DNA of 64,000 nucleotides from assembly GCA_949318235.1 (NCBI GenBank), contig OX439135.1, positions 22,894,957 through 22,958,956 on the forward strand, given 5' to 3'. Source of the DNA: Ecdyonurus torrentis (lineage: Eukaryota > Arthropoda > Insecta > Ephemeroptera > Heptageniidae). Shown piece after piece: positions 40,531 to 64,000 of the stretch (position 1 is the first letter of the stretch; each line of letters begins with the position of its first letter). The notes beneath the pieces were generated by a model, which saw only the letters and a list, made by a program, of their open reading frames with translations, was not told the origin of the DNA and made no database searches. Both the position numbers and the translations under genes were made by a program.

Positions 40531-41413
40531 TAGAATATACCTTGAAATTCAGGAATATCGCCCCTTATATTGGAAACTAAACTGATTTTTTTTTCTTTCT
40601 TTTACCTTTTTTTTTTTTTTTTTTTGTACTCATTCAAATTTTTTTTTTTTTTTTTTTGCATTCAGTTACATAAAATACATAAAAATTAATTTTTTTTATG
40701 GAAATTTGTGTGAAAACTTTGTTTTTATTTTTGCACAGAAAATTTAATAATAGAAGCTTAACATGCAGGTGGCTATCAAAATAATGAAATTATTATTAAT
40801 TAAATAACTTTAATTTTTAATTACCTTTTATGTGTGTTATTTTATATAAAATAAGAGACATAATTTGCATTACCAAATTTGCTTTCAAAAATTTACGTTA
40901 AAATGAATTATGTTAATTCCTACTTACATACAAAACCATAAAAAATATAATAATGCAATACTATTTAAAGCCTTTTATTTTTATCTTTAAAAAAATGGAT
41001 GTTATTTTTTAAACATATTTGCGTCATAAATTTATATATACAATAATATAAACCGCATAAACAATCCTAATTTGTAATCGCAATGTAAAGTTACATCATA
41101 TAAATCAAAGAAACTGCGCGTTATATTTTATTTAAAAAAATTGAATCAGGATCTGGTTAAAAATAATAACGCAATATTTTATTCGTACACTATGAACCCG
41201 CTAGAAATCAAAATTATATCATTGTTGATAATGTAATTTCTTATATATTACAATGCTATTATTTAAATAATAATACAATGGGACGTAATGAGTAAATAAT
41301 AAGGATTGAAAATGACATTGTTGATTTTTGCATAATTATTAGATTTTATGGTATTTCTTTTATGACATTAAAAAAAAAAAAGCTTTCAACTCGATATTCC
41401 TCTACGTTTCAAC

Positions 41414-41487
41414 AATGGAGGTTATCGGTTTAGCGCGCGGGGAAAGCTAAGGGTCCCCTAATTTAACACTACGCTTATGAGGAAAAA

Positions 41488-41534
<47 letters not shown>

Positions 41535-41650
41535 GATTTTTGAGAAAACCATTCCACCGATTTCGGAGAAATTTAAATGAGAAATACTAGACATACTTTA
41601 AAGTGTATTAAGCCATAGAAATTTTATAAGAATTTTTTAAACCGATAACA
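41414..41650 (+). mobile_element. Family K MITE with a ~43-base internal T tract
   Basis: It begins AATGGAGGTTATCGGTTTAG, contains GCGCGCGGGGAAAGC, and ends AAACCGATAACACTATT. The T tract at about 41491-41532 is absent from the 16491 copy. Confidence 0.78.
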
Positions 41651-41985
41651 CTATTATAGAAATCACTTTTCCATTTCAATAACCCATAAAACGCCATATG
41701 TCATCAATTAGATCTCGACCGTAGATTTTCCGCAAACTTTATAGTAATTTATGGTATACGTTTATATAATTCATAGCAATTAAAACATTAATTATAAAAT
41801 GTTTATTTTTAATTACTGAAAGGTCAAAGTATATAGAAATTACCATAAAGTCATTTCGTAATAACTTCATATTAAAAGTGCATTATGCAGTTGCAATGCT
41901 GATGACATAATAATTGTGGTTTACTATATAAGCGGAGGTGCATCTATTTTAGTAAAGTTTCTTAGTAATTATGCTTGACATTGAA

Positions 41986-42040
41986 ATGACGTGAGATCAA
42001 TCATCTGTGGCTATGACGTCATTTCTTATTATGACGTCAC
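41986..42040. promoter_or_regulatory. Cluster of ATF/CREB-type sites
   Basis: A half-variant TGACGTGA at about 41988 is followed by perfect TGACGTCA palindromes at 42014 and 42032, all within about 50 bases. No family A termini are evident here, unlike most other TGACGTCA occurrences. A CT array starts just downstream at 42075. Whether this is a regulatory module or a transposon remnant cannot be told from sequence. Confidence 0.3.
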
Positions 42041-42071
42041 GTTGGGCTTTTTTTCCTTATATGTGGTCATG

Positions 42072-42074
<3 letters not shown>

Positions 42075-42131
<57 letters not shown>

Positions 42132-42160
42132 GTCTCTCTGTCTCTCTCTCTCTCTCTAGT
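42075..42160 (+). repeat. (CT)n microsatellite with GTCT interruptions
   Basis: About 86 bases, with three CTGT interruptions near 42126-42142. Confidence 0.97.
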
Positions 42161-42864
42161 CTGTGTCTCTACTTATCTTCTTCTTTTTGCAGATATATTA
42201 ACTGATTAAAACATTAAGGTTGTATAGGGTTCAAAGTTCAAAAAAATCTCCAGATTTTGATTGTCACCATCGAATTTGGTATCAATATAAATCCACTCGT
42301 ATACGAAATTTGAAATGGGAGGAGGTGGTGTTGGTGTTATATTGTAAATCGACGTGGTCCTATGTTATATAATTTAAAATTTGTTAAGGGGAAAAAAAAT
42401 TATCTCTTGTTACAAAAAAAAAAAAATAATGATAATAATAATTATAAAAAAAAAGGCCAAGAATGTTGTACTCCTTTATTATACAAAGCAATTCCAACTG
42501 CATAATGCAAATCCTACATTATTTATTATATCTAAAATAGCAGTACGTACAGAAATACGTCTTATAGGATTTCTTTATTGACCCAAGCATTTCATAGTAA
42601 CAATGTAGTTGGTCTTATTAGAATATATTTATTTAATTTTTATTTAAGTATTAGAAATATGTTTTATTTAACATAGTTAATCTGTAAATAAACAATACAA
42701 TTGAACATAAGAACTACAAATGCGGGTGGGTACTTAAGTTACATGATAATACACTTAATTAGTTAAATAAACCTCTCTTTTTTGATACATATAGACTATA
42801 ATATGATATAGTGCTATGGAGAGTCTATGATATAGTATACTATAACAGTTTCAGAGTATATCGC

Positions 42865-42897
<33 letters not shown>

Positions 42898-43094
42898 TGG
42901 GATTAAATCCTAGTGTAATAGTCTGTTCACACGAAATTTGGTTGTACAAAAAATTCAATGGTTTGCAATGGAGATTAGAAATTCCCTGCTCATTAAATAT
43001 ATTGCGCCGTTTAAGCAATGACCTTAGTCAAAATTTAGCATATGATAACATCCTTTCATGTTTAAATATTTAAGTTCCCCTTTTTTCTACTGTG

Positions 43095-43138
<44 letters not shown>

Positions 43139-43545
43139 GACCCGCAATTAACTTTGAGTGAACCCCTGACATATTTCATTATTCGTATATATTACCGTGT
43201 GATATCACTTAATGATATATTATTGTATATTATTATCATTCTTTAAAGTTTGCATCATAGGGAAAGAGGAAGTGAAAGTAACTAATAATGAATCAAACTT
43301 TGAGGTTTTTTATTTTTTGTTTATTTATTTTGGTAGAATTTTGACATTTTGGAACGAGAAGATTACCTTGTATGATGAATCCTTCATTTAGTTTTGAATG
43401 ACAAGGTAACCATGTATTCAATCAGAATGACTAACAAGAGGGAGAGAGAGAGAGAGTTATTTTTAACTTTTCATAAATATTTTATCTTACGATTTTTTAT
43501 TATTGGAGGTATAGATATGCACCTACGGTATAGTTTTAAATGTTT

Positions 43546-43548
<3 letters not shown>

Positions 43549-43626
<78 letters not shown>
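43549..43626. repeat. (TA)n microsatellite
   Basis: About 78 bases of alternating TA. Confidence 0.98.
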
Positions 43627-43627
<1 letters not shown>

Positions 43628-44134
43628 CTGCTCGCTGAAAGAAGAAAAAAAATCAAATTATTGTACAAAAATAATGATAAATTCATTTTTCTATACCTTT
43701 CTTTCCTATTGATATACGTATATTATAGATTTGATTTTTAATAACGTAATACGTAATAAAAATTACAACGCTGCACATTTGATAGTTTATAGTAAGGTAT
43801 TAAAAATTACAAATGATATTCATAAAAAAAAAATCAATAAAAAAAGTATTTTGATACATTACCATGTATCAAAGAAGATTGAGTACAAAAAAAAAAAAAA
43901 AAAAAAAAAAAATGAAAAACTTGACAATAAAGACAATAGTTGTGGATATCATATTTCCATGATAATAAGCACAGTAAATTACAAAACCACGATATCCTGA
44001 CATATCCTGCGTATGTCAAATGCAATAAGGGGGAACTAGATCGTTGATTAAGCACGTAGTCTGCTGCACGTGCCTATACTGCATACTTTGTAATTATTAC
44101 TATAAAAATCAGGTCTTATTATCACAATACATAA

Positions 44135-44422
44135 TTAAAGGCGTAGAACATACCTTAAACAAAAATCATGTCTAATATCCTAACATACCTAAATATCAAT
44201 GTTATAATTTGGCCGGAGTCATTGATTTCTAATTTATTTTCAATTTACAAAATCACAGCTGCGGGTTCATGACGTCACAGCTCGCCTGTTTCCTCGCGCT
44301 TGGACTAGTAAGCTGTGACTTCACAAACCCGCAGCTGTCATTTTGTGAATGAAAAATAAATTAGAAATCAATGACTCCGGCCAAATCAACGGTGATATTT
44401 AGGTATGTTGGGATATTAGACA
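44135..44422. mobile_element. Family C palindromic MITE, right end truncated
   Basis: The left end is TTAAAGGCGTAGAACATACC. The right arm stops after GGGATATTAGACAAC without the terminal GCCTTTAA. The centre has TGACGTCACAGCTCGCC and its imperfect inverse. Confidence 0.75.
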
Positions 44423-44504
44423 ACTCTTATTATTGTATAATTATTCGATCAATTATGTATAAAATATGGATTTACAGAAACTACTCGTGTGCATTATAGT
44501 TATT

Positions 44505-44770
44505 TAGGGTGTATGCGAATGACGTCATATTGAATGTGCTTTGAAGACATATTGGGGCAATAAATAACATTGTTTCATAGGAAAAACGTCGTTTTTGACT
44601 ATTTTCTTTGAAAATTTATTTCGTAAACTTGAAAACCTAATTCAACCTTTCAGCATCAGAGCTCGCAAAAACTTTGTTTAGTATTTTTAAACTGGCAAAC
44701 TGTGTCATTTCTTCCATACCGCATGTTATTTAGTGCTCACATATGGCGTCGACTTAATGCAACCACCTTA
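44505..44770 (-). mobile_element. Family A MITE copy, abutting a second copy
   Basis: It begins TAGGGTGTATGCGAATGACG and ends GGCGTCGACTTAATGCAACC with ACCTTA. It shares its right boundary with the next copy at 44769. Confidence 0.8.
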
Positions 44771-45079
44771 GGGTGTATGCGCATGACGTCATATTTATTG
44801 CGCTTGGAGGCCATACTGGAGTAGTTCATAACATTACTCAGCTTAGGACAAACTTCATTTAAGCTAATTTTCTTTGGGAAATCGGTTAATTTTTGTTATT
44901 ATAATTGTTATTTTTCTCACATACTTGAGATACTAATTCAACATATTTACAGCATCAATTCTCTCAAAAATATTACATAGTGTTTTTAAACTGGCAAAAT
45001 GATTTATTTTCCTATGCCATGCATGTTATTGAGTTATCCAACATGGCGTTGACTTTAACATGAATGTATAGACCCTATA
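44769..45079 (-). mobile_element. Family A MITE, full-length copy
   Basis: It runs from TAGGGTGTATGCGCATGACG to GTATAGACCCTATA and directly follows the copy at 44505 in the same orientation. One probably inserted into the terminal TA of the other. Confidence 0.85.
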
Positions 45080-45501
45080 GAATATTTAATATAATAAATA
45101 TTGATAAATTACGAAAAAGTACCCCCTATGAGATCATGAAAGAAAGTAAATATTAAAACCGTGTGACTGCATTTTTTTTTTTTTTTTTTTAATATAAATT
45201 TTACAAAATATAAAAAGAACAACAAGGCTTTAGAAGGCGACAACTTTTGTTATCAGATAAATAAAAATATTTGAGTGTGTAAACTTTAACCACATCCGTA
45301 TATTTATATAATGACTTAACGTTTATAAGAAATATTTTCCATAGAATCACTATGACGTTATAAATTAACACCATTTTTTTTGTGTATACTTTTTCATAAT
45401 ATAAATTTTGTAAATTTAATATAGGTATTGCATATAACAAAAGGATGGGTTTGAAATATTTTGTTTCATTATTATTAAATGCTGATGATATATAAAGGAT
45501 A

Positions 45502-45506
<5 letters not shown>

Positions 45507-45570
<64 letters not shown>
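45507..45570. repeat. (TA)n microsatellite
   Basis: About 64 bases of alternating AT. Confidence 0.98.
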
Positions 45571-45578
<8 letters not shown>

Positions 45579-45579
45579 G

Positions 45580-45951
45580 GGTTTATACGTACTTACTAAC
45601 CCATTTCTAGTTGGTGTATTACTCATACTACAAAAAATTTAGTCCCATTTTTTTTCTTCAGTGAAAAGGTGTGTTTGTGCAGTATAAAGTGTTATAATTG
45701 TACTTTTCTTTTATGGTTTTTAAAGTTTTGGTATTTATCAATATCATTATCATATAATTAAGGAAATAACATTGAAAATACGTCAAATATATTTTGAAGG
45801 CTGAAACAGGTACAGTAATTCAAAAGATGCAAAAAGCTGTTTATTATAATTATTATTTTATTTGCATATTATAAAAAAAACTCAAAATTTTGGGAGATTA
45901 TTATTGAAATGTACGCATTTTTAAAAAATTCCACATTATAAAAGGAAAAAC

Positions 45952-45982
<31 letters not shown>

Positions 45983-46524
45983 CATTTTAGAATGGCGAGT
46001 TTTCTTATACTAACTCTGTAAAGTCAGTTGTTGTTTTTTTATGCAGTTTTTTAGTGCTAAAATTCTTAAATTGATATATGGATATTGTGGAGCCATAAAA
46101 TTATAAAAAATTAAATTAAATTTAATAATTTACGAAAACTGATTTGAAAATTGATTATTGAAGAGACAACTATAAATAATAATTACAAGGGAAGAAATGC
46201 ATTTTTTTTTTTATTTAAAAAAAAAACTGCTTTCCTTTCTTGCTTTCTTTTCTTTCCTCTCGTTCTCTCTCTTTTGTATTTTGTATTTTTCAAAAATTTG
46301 CCCAATATTTCTTTAATAGTTTTTTTTTTTTTTTTTTTTTTTTTTTGTTTTTTGTAGCTATGCTATCCATATTTAGATATAACAACAATTCAAATTTCCC
46401 ACAACCAAATATTTTTATAACATAAAATTCTTAATATATTTTTTTCCTCCCAAAAGAACTGCTGAATCACATAATACTGCGTATTCGTACTCGCCTACAT
46501 CAAACTGCTACCGTATTTCTTTTT

Positions 46525-46572
<48 letters not shown>

Positions 46573-46956
46573 GTAGGTTTTTCTAAAAAAAACTTGTTTT
46601 CTCAACATATAACATCATACAGTATAAACTTTTGATCACGATAATGATTGATTGAAGTAAATTAACATAAAATACGTGGGAGAAAATAAAATTTCTCTTA
46701 TAAGTGAATCAATCATGAGGAAAATTAGTGTCATTCTTAATGTTCAAAGTTCCATTACAAGTAATGAGAGTTGTATTCTTACAAATAAAAAAAAATATCC
46801 TTGTCTTGTAATTTTAAACTGTATTTTATATGTACGGTTTGTTTTATATACATATTTTCTTCTTGCGGCTTTTAGAAGTTAACGAGTGCAGTTATATAGA
46901 AAGCTTGTATTTGTAAAATTCAATTGTTGAACAACTATTTTGTTTATGCCATTTTT
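45580..46956. other. AT-rich DNA dominated by A/T tracts, no gene seen
   Basis: Long T and A tracts near 45957, 46318 and 46528. Apparent frames here are poly-Phe/Lys artefacts. Confidence 0.45.
46528..46570 (+). repeat. Poly(A) tract
   Basis: About 43 A residues. T or A tracts of 20-40 bases also occur at about 7303, 16197, 22567, 38800, 42869, 43099, 45957, 46318 and 49719; none has a recognisable retroposon attached. Confidence 0.96.
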
Positions 46957-47118
46957 AATGAAGCATATCAATTTAGCGCGTGGGGAAAGCTAAGGGTCCT
47001 CCAATTTAACATTATAACGCTTCTGAGGAAAAACACGTATTTTTTTTTTTTTTTTTTTTTGCAATTTTTGAGAAAATTACTCCCCCGATTCCGGAGATAG
47101 TTATATGAGAAACACTAT
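46957..47118 (+). mobile_element. Family K MITE, diverged, with internal T tract
   Basis: It retains TTTAGCGCGTGGGGAAAGC, TAAGGGTCCTCC and CGATTCCGGAGATAG. The right end is lost. Confidence 0.68.
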
Positions 47119-48556
47119 ATAGACACACATATAATTGTTAATAATTTGCTTAAATGCATTATTTTAGCTGCTCATAATAACTCGCAATAAAGTGTTTATC
47201 TCAAATAAGTTAGGATTCGTAAATAAAGTAATGCACTTTTTTTTGAGTGAATATGCAATTAATATAATAATTTTAAGAGGCTATTGACAGTTTTCTTATC
47301 GTCAATTATATATTTTTTGCTTTGTTTTGTATTTTTTCTTTCTTTACTTCCTAACTTTTTGTTTTCTTCTTCCTTGTCTTTTTTTTTTATTTTTATTAGT
47401 ATTAATTTTACATGCGGAACATCTTCAATTGCGGAACATCTTCAATAGCGGAACACCAAAATAATGTTCCGCGGAATACGAATTAAGAAACTCTATTCAA
47501 TAAAATATAGCAAAAATGATATTGGTTGTATAGTGTATAAAATTTCCAACACGGTAATTCCTGTCTACTCACATACTCTATGTATATTATACTAAGGAAA
47601 TTCCTGGTAAATGACTGCTTTACTTTAATTTTAATTATTTATTTTTAGTTACGTTAGCTTCTGTATGAAGGAATAACAAACTCACAAAGCGCACGCAACG
47701 TTTTGGGATCTTTGTAAATATAAACATATAATTATTTAACCTCGTAAAGTGTGCAGTTTAATATTATTTACATTTATTTAATATCATTTATTATTTACAA
47801 AATATTACTGATTCCGGAATTAATTGACTAAAATATACTTACTCTTAAAATTCTTTTTACACTGATGTGCAGTATTTTTTTTTTACGTAATTATATTATA
47901 TTCACGTTGCAGAAAATTTTCATCAAATAATGGAAGAAGCATTGGGTAATTTTAATTTTATTTATATTTTAGCTTTGACATGCAAATTATTGATTAAATA
48001 AATAAATTTATTGAATAATAAAAGATATCAGTTTTACAAAAGAAAACACAATTAATATGATAGTGATTTTTTTCTTCTTATTATTGATATTTATACTTTT
48101 AATTGTTATTATTCAAGTTTACGCATCTATTGTAATGTCAAAGAGCATTTTCTTATATTTCTATAATCTTGTGATTTCATAATAACATAGTCCACCGAGA
48201 GTCCAGTTCATAGTTAAGTCCATAATTCAATGTACATCAGTACATATACATATAGCTTTAGTGTTATACTAGTAATACTACATAATATGCACATATGCAA
48301 TATATAATTGTAACACATTTTCTCAAACTTCATTATAATGTTTGTACACATCGTTTATAATAGAGCTCTTATGGTTGTGTGATTCATTTTTTATTTTGTA
48401 TTCTTGTTGTTGTTATTTGTTCTTATTATTACATATTACTTTTTTTTTTAATTATTAAGTTATATTTGACAAGACCAATGCTTGTTGTAACTTTGATTGT
48501 TACTATGAACTGCCTGGGTCAATAAAGATTATTATTCTTATTCATAATGCAAGGAC

Positions 48557-48665
<109 letters not shown>

Positions 48666-48834
48666 CCATTTTTCAGCAATATTTGTGCATGGTAACATAA
48701 TTTATGCATGCACAAAATATAATAATATTTTTTTAACAATTTATTATTTTTACCTATATATTTTTTTTCATAATTTATTTATTTATTTTCTGCATTAATA
48801 TCTATGTAATATACCATAAACACGAAAAAAATAA

Positions 48835-49025
48835 TTTACGTAATTTAAGCTGTATTTATGTCATTATAGCATAAATGATGCTAAATATTATATAACAACA
48901 TTAATAATTATACCATACAACATAGTATTTATGCTAATGTGACATAGATATTATGTATATAGATTATGCTGTAATTAACAAATTGTGCTAAAAATAGCAT
49001 ATATTACGTATTAATTTTTGCAAGT
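48835..49025. mobile_element. Family E repeat
   Basis: It contains TTATGTCATTATAGCATAAA, ACATAGTATTTATGCTAATG and AACAAATTGTGCTAAAAATA. It closely parallels 51595-51785. Confidence 0.58.
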
Positions 49026-49040
49026 AAATATTATGTTTTT

Positions 49041-49161
49041 TGAGGTTATCGGTTTAAAAAAGCCTTAAAAAATGTCTATGGCTTAAAACATGTAAAAGTA
49101 TGTTTAGTATTTCTCTTTTAAATATCTTCAGAATCAGTGAAGTATACTTTTTTCAAAAATT

Positions 49162-49192
<31 letters not shown>

Positions 49193-49267
49193 CGTTTTCC
49201 TCATAAGTGTAATGTTAAATTAGGGGACCCTTAGCTTTCCCCGCAAGTCAAACCGATAAGCTCCATT
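49041..49267 (-). mobile_element. Family K MITE with internal A tract
   Basis: Reverse orientation: GAGGTTATCGGTTT at the left, GGGGACCCTTAGCTTTCCCC, and AAACCGATAAGCTCCATTA at the right. The A tract lies at about 49165-49192. Confidence 0.78.
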
Positions 49268-50234
49268 ATATTTATAGTATTTATACTGTACTAAATTAGC
49301 AATAATTATGCTACACTGATAAGAATGTATAGCATAAATATTTTAATTAATATTTATATAAATAATAATAGCAGTACGTGCTAGCTCGTATGTGACATTA
49401 ACCATTAAAATTATTACGCAATGCAAAAATTGCAACATGTAAACAGGTCAATTCTTTTTAAGTCTGGAATTTTGAATTGTGTACGTGTTTAATTATTTAT
49501 TAACTGTACAAAGTACTTATTATTTTTGTGAACCAAATAATTGTGCATAATACACTTTGTTGTATATAACAAAATGTTTTGAATTTAAGCTCTATGGAGC
49601 TTAAGCTCTTCAAAAATTAGCTTGGTATTACATGAATGTGGCAATTTCCATGACTTATCCAAAGCTATAGAATTAAATAAATAAATATAAACTATAAATG
49701 TATATGAAGAAAAAAACTAAAAAAAAAAAAAAAAAAAAAAAAAACTACGATTCTTGCGAACTTACTGCACAATTTAATTGTTATACCCAATTAATTGTAT
49801 AGGCAACTGCTCAACTGCCTTTTTTCTCACCCCAGTTGAGTAATTATCATCTTTTTTTTTCTCCTTTGTACCATTTTAATACCAAAGAATTATTATGATA
49901 ATAATTATTATTAGGGTAGTACATTTTCAGTAAAATCTTGCAAAACAATATTATTTTTGCAATATTCAATAACAACTACGCTATAGCATAACACAATATT
50001 ATTATACATCAGGCGCATAAAATGGAAAATAGAAACATTTATGCATAATATACTTGCATGAATTACCGCATATACGTATAATGTATTTTATCCTGGCATC
50101 CAAGAAAGTATGTTTTGTTCAATTATTTCTATAAGGAACATCACGAAATTATTTTAGTAGATTTTGCTACAAAATTCATCTACTTATTATTATTAACATA
50201 ACTGATAGTTTTTTGTTTTGCTTTATGTTGACAG

Positions 50235-63659
<13,425 letters not shown>

Positions 63660-64000
63660 GTAAACAAATTTAAACTGAGAGTACAAAACTTGAATGTGAT
63701 TACGTCCCACTGATATAGTATGAAAATTTAAAAAATAATGCAATTTACTGTAATTTGAATATTTAAAAAATATATATTTCAAGGGTGGAGATTGGTGGCT
63801 AATTGATACCACAGGAGGTCAAAGGCTTTATGTACCCCTAATTTTCTATTCTTTAGTGTTTATTTATTTATTTTTTTAAGCTTTTATATACTATAATATA
63901 TAAGTCGTAGAAGAAGACGAAAAGAAAGAAAGAAAAAAAAAGTAAATTAAGTGTTTAATAAGTGTCACACTTTCAAAGCTCTTGTCAACGTACTTTTTTA
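63660..64000 (+). other. RAPGEF1 (C3G): Start of C3G intron 16
   Basis: Sequence after the exon 16 donor is AT-rich with a GAAA-rich patch near 63915-63940. No acceptor with a continuing REM or CDC25 frame is visible before the window ends. Confidence 0.7.

Noticed and set aside
47400..47475. Short tandem repeats of GCGGAACATCTTCAAT near 47415-47450
   Set aside because: Only two to three imperfect units; real but too small to interpret.
50213..50234. Start codon of the longest exon 2 frame (MFCFMLT)
   Set aside because: These bases form the pyrimidine-rich tract and AG of a good splice acceptor, and the phase of the following codon requires an upstream exon.

Overview
This is an AT-rich window from an animal nuclear genome, almost certainly an invertebrate. 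It holds long AT-rich introns, conventional GT-AG splicing, very long di- and tetranucleotide arrays, frequent poly(A)/poly(T) tracts, and many short non-coding DNA transposons (MITEs). The phylum cannot be fixed from the sequence. The microsatellite density recalls decapod crustaceans, but that is only an analogy.

The one clear protein-coding gene is on the + strand from 50235 to the right edge. It encodes an orthologue of C3G (RAPGEF1), the guanine nucleotide exchange factor for the small GTPase Rap1. I trace fifteen exons, all phase-consistent across every junction, giving about 972 codons. In order they encode the conserved N-terminal helical domain (exons 2-5), a long Pro/Ser-rich linker with five Crk-SH3-type PxLPxK/R sites (exons 5-12), the conserved autoinhibitory HxxAYM motif (exons 10/11), an acidic stretch leading to the GPDIRGG motif (exon 13), a 15-nt microexon (exon 14), and most of the REM (RasGEF-N) domain (exons 15-16). 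The catalytic CDC25-homology exons lie beyond the right edge. A small ATG exon at 8987-9023 joins exon 2 in the right phase and is a candidate first coding exon, which would imply a roughly 41 kb first intron. A GC-richer block at about 34990-35230 ending in a strong splice donor could be an alternative promoter and untranslated exon.

The left 50 kb has no convincing coding gene apart from that candidate exon. It is a graveyard of non-autonomous transposons that also reaches into the C3G introns. I resolve these families: (A) a ~300 bp family with TATAGGGTSTATGC termini and TA target sites, about ten nearly full copies; (C) a ~320 bp near-palindrome bounded by TTAA; (F), (G) and (H), three more TTAA-bounded families; (D) a ~140 bp family with TACTTGACTC-type ends; (E) a degenerate 'GCATAAAT' family; (T) a ~120 bp Tc1/mariner-like family; (K) a GCGCGGGG family with an internal poly(T); (J) a family with TAGAGACYGGATTTT ends; (L) a ~105 bp palindrome; and two hAT-type elements with exact 8-bp target duplications. 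One hAT-type element (2.5 kb) sits inside a family A copy and itself carries a ~1.6 kb fold-back hairpin. A tRNA-Gly-derived SINE is at 19236-19358.

The most striking signals are the nested transposons at 4.2-7.5 kb, the phase-neutral 15-nt microexon of C3G, and the accumulation of the ATF/CREB palindrome TGACGTCA (21 occurrences counted by eye), mostly delivered by unrelated MITE families. No bacterial-type features, CRISPR arrays, rRNA or intact tRNA genes were seen.
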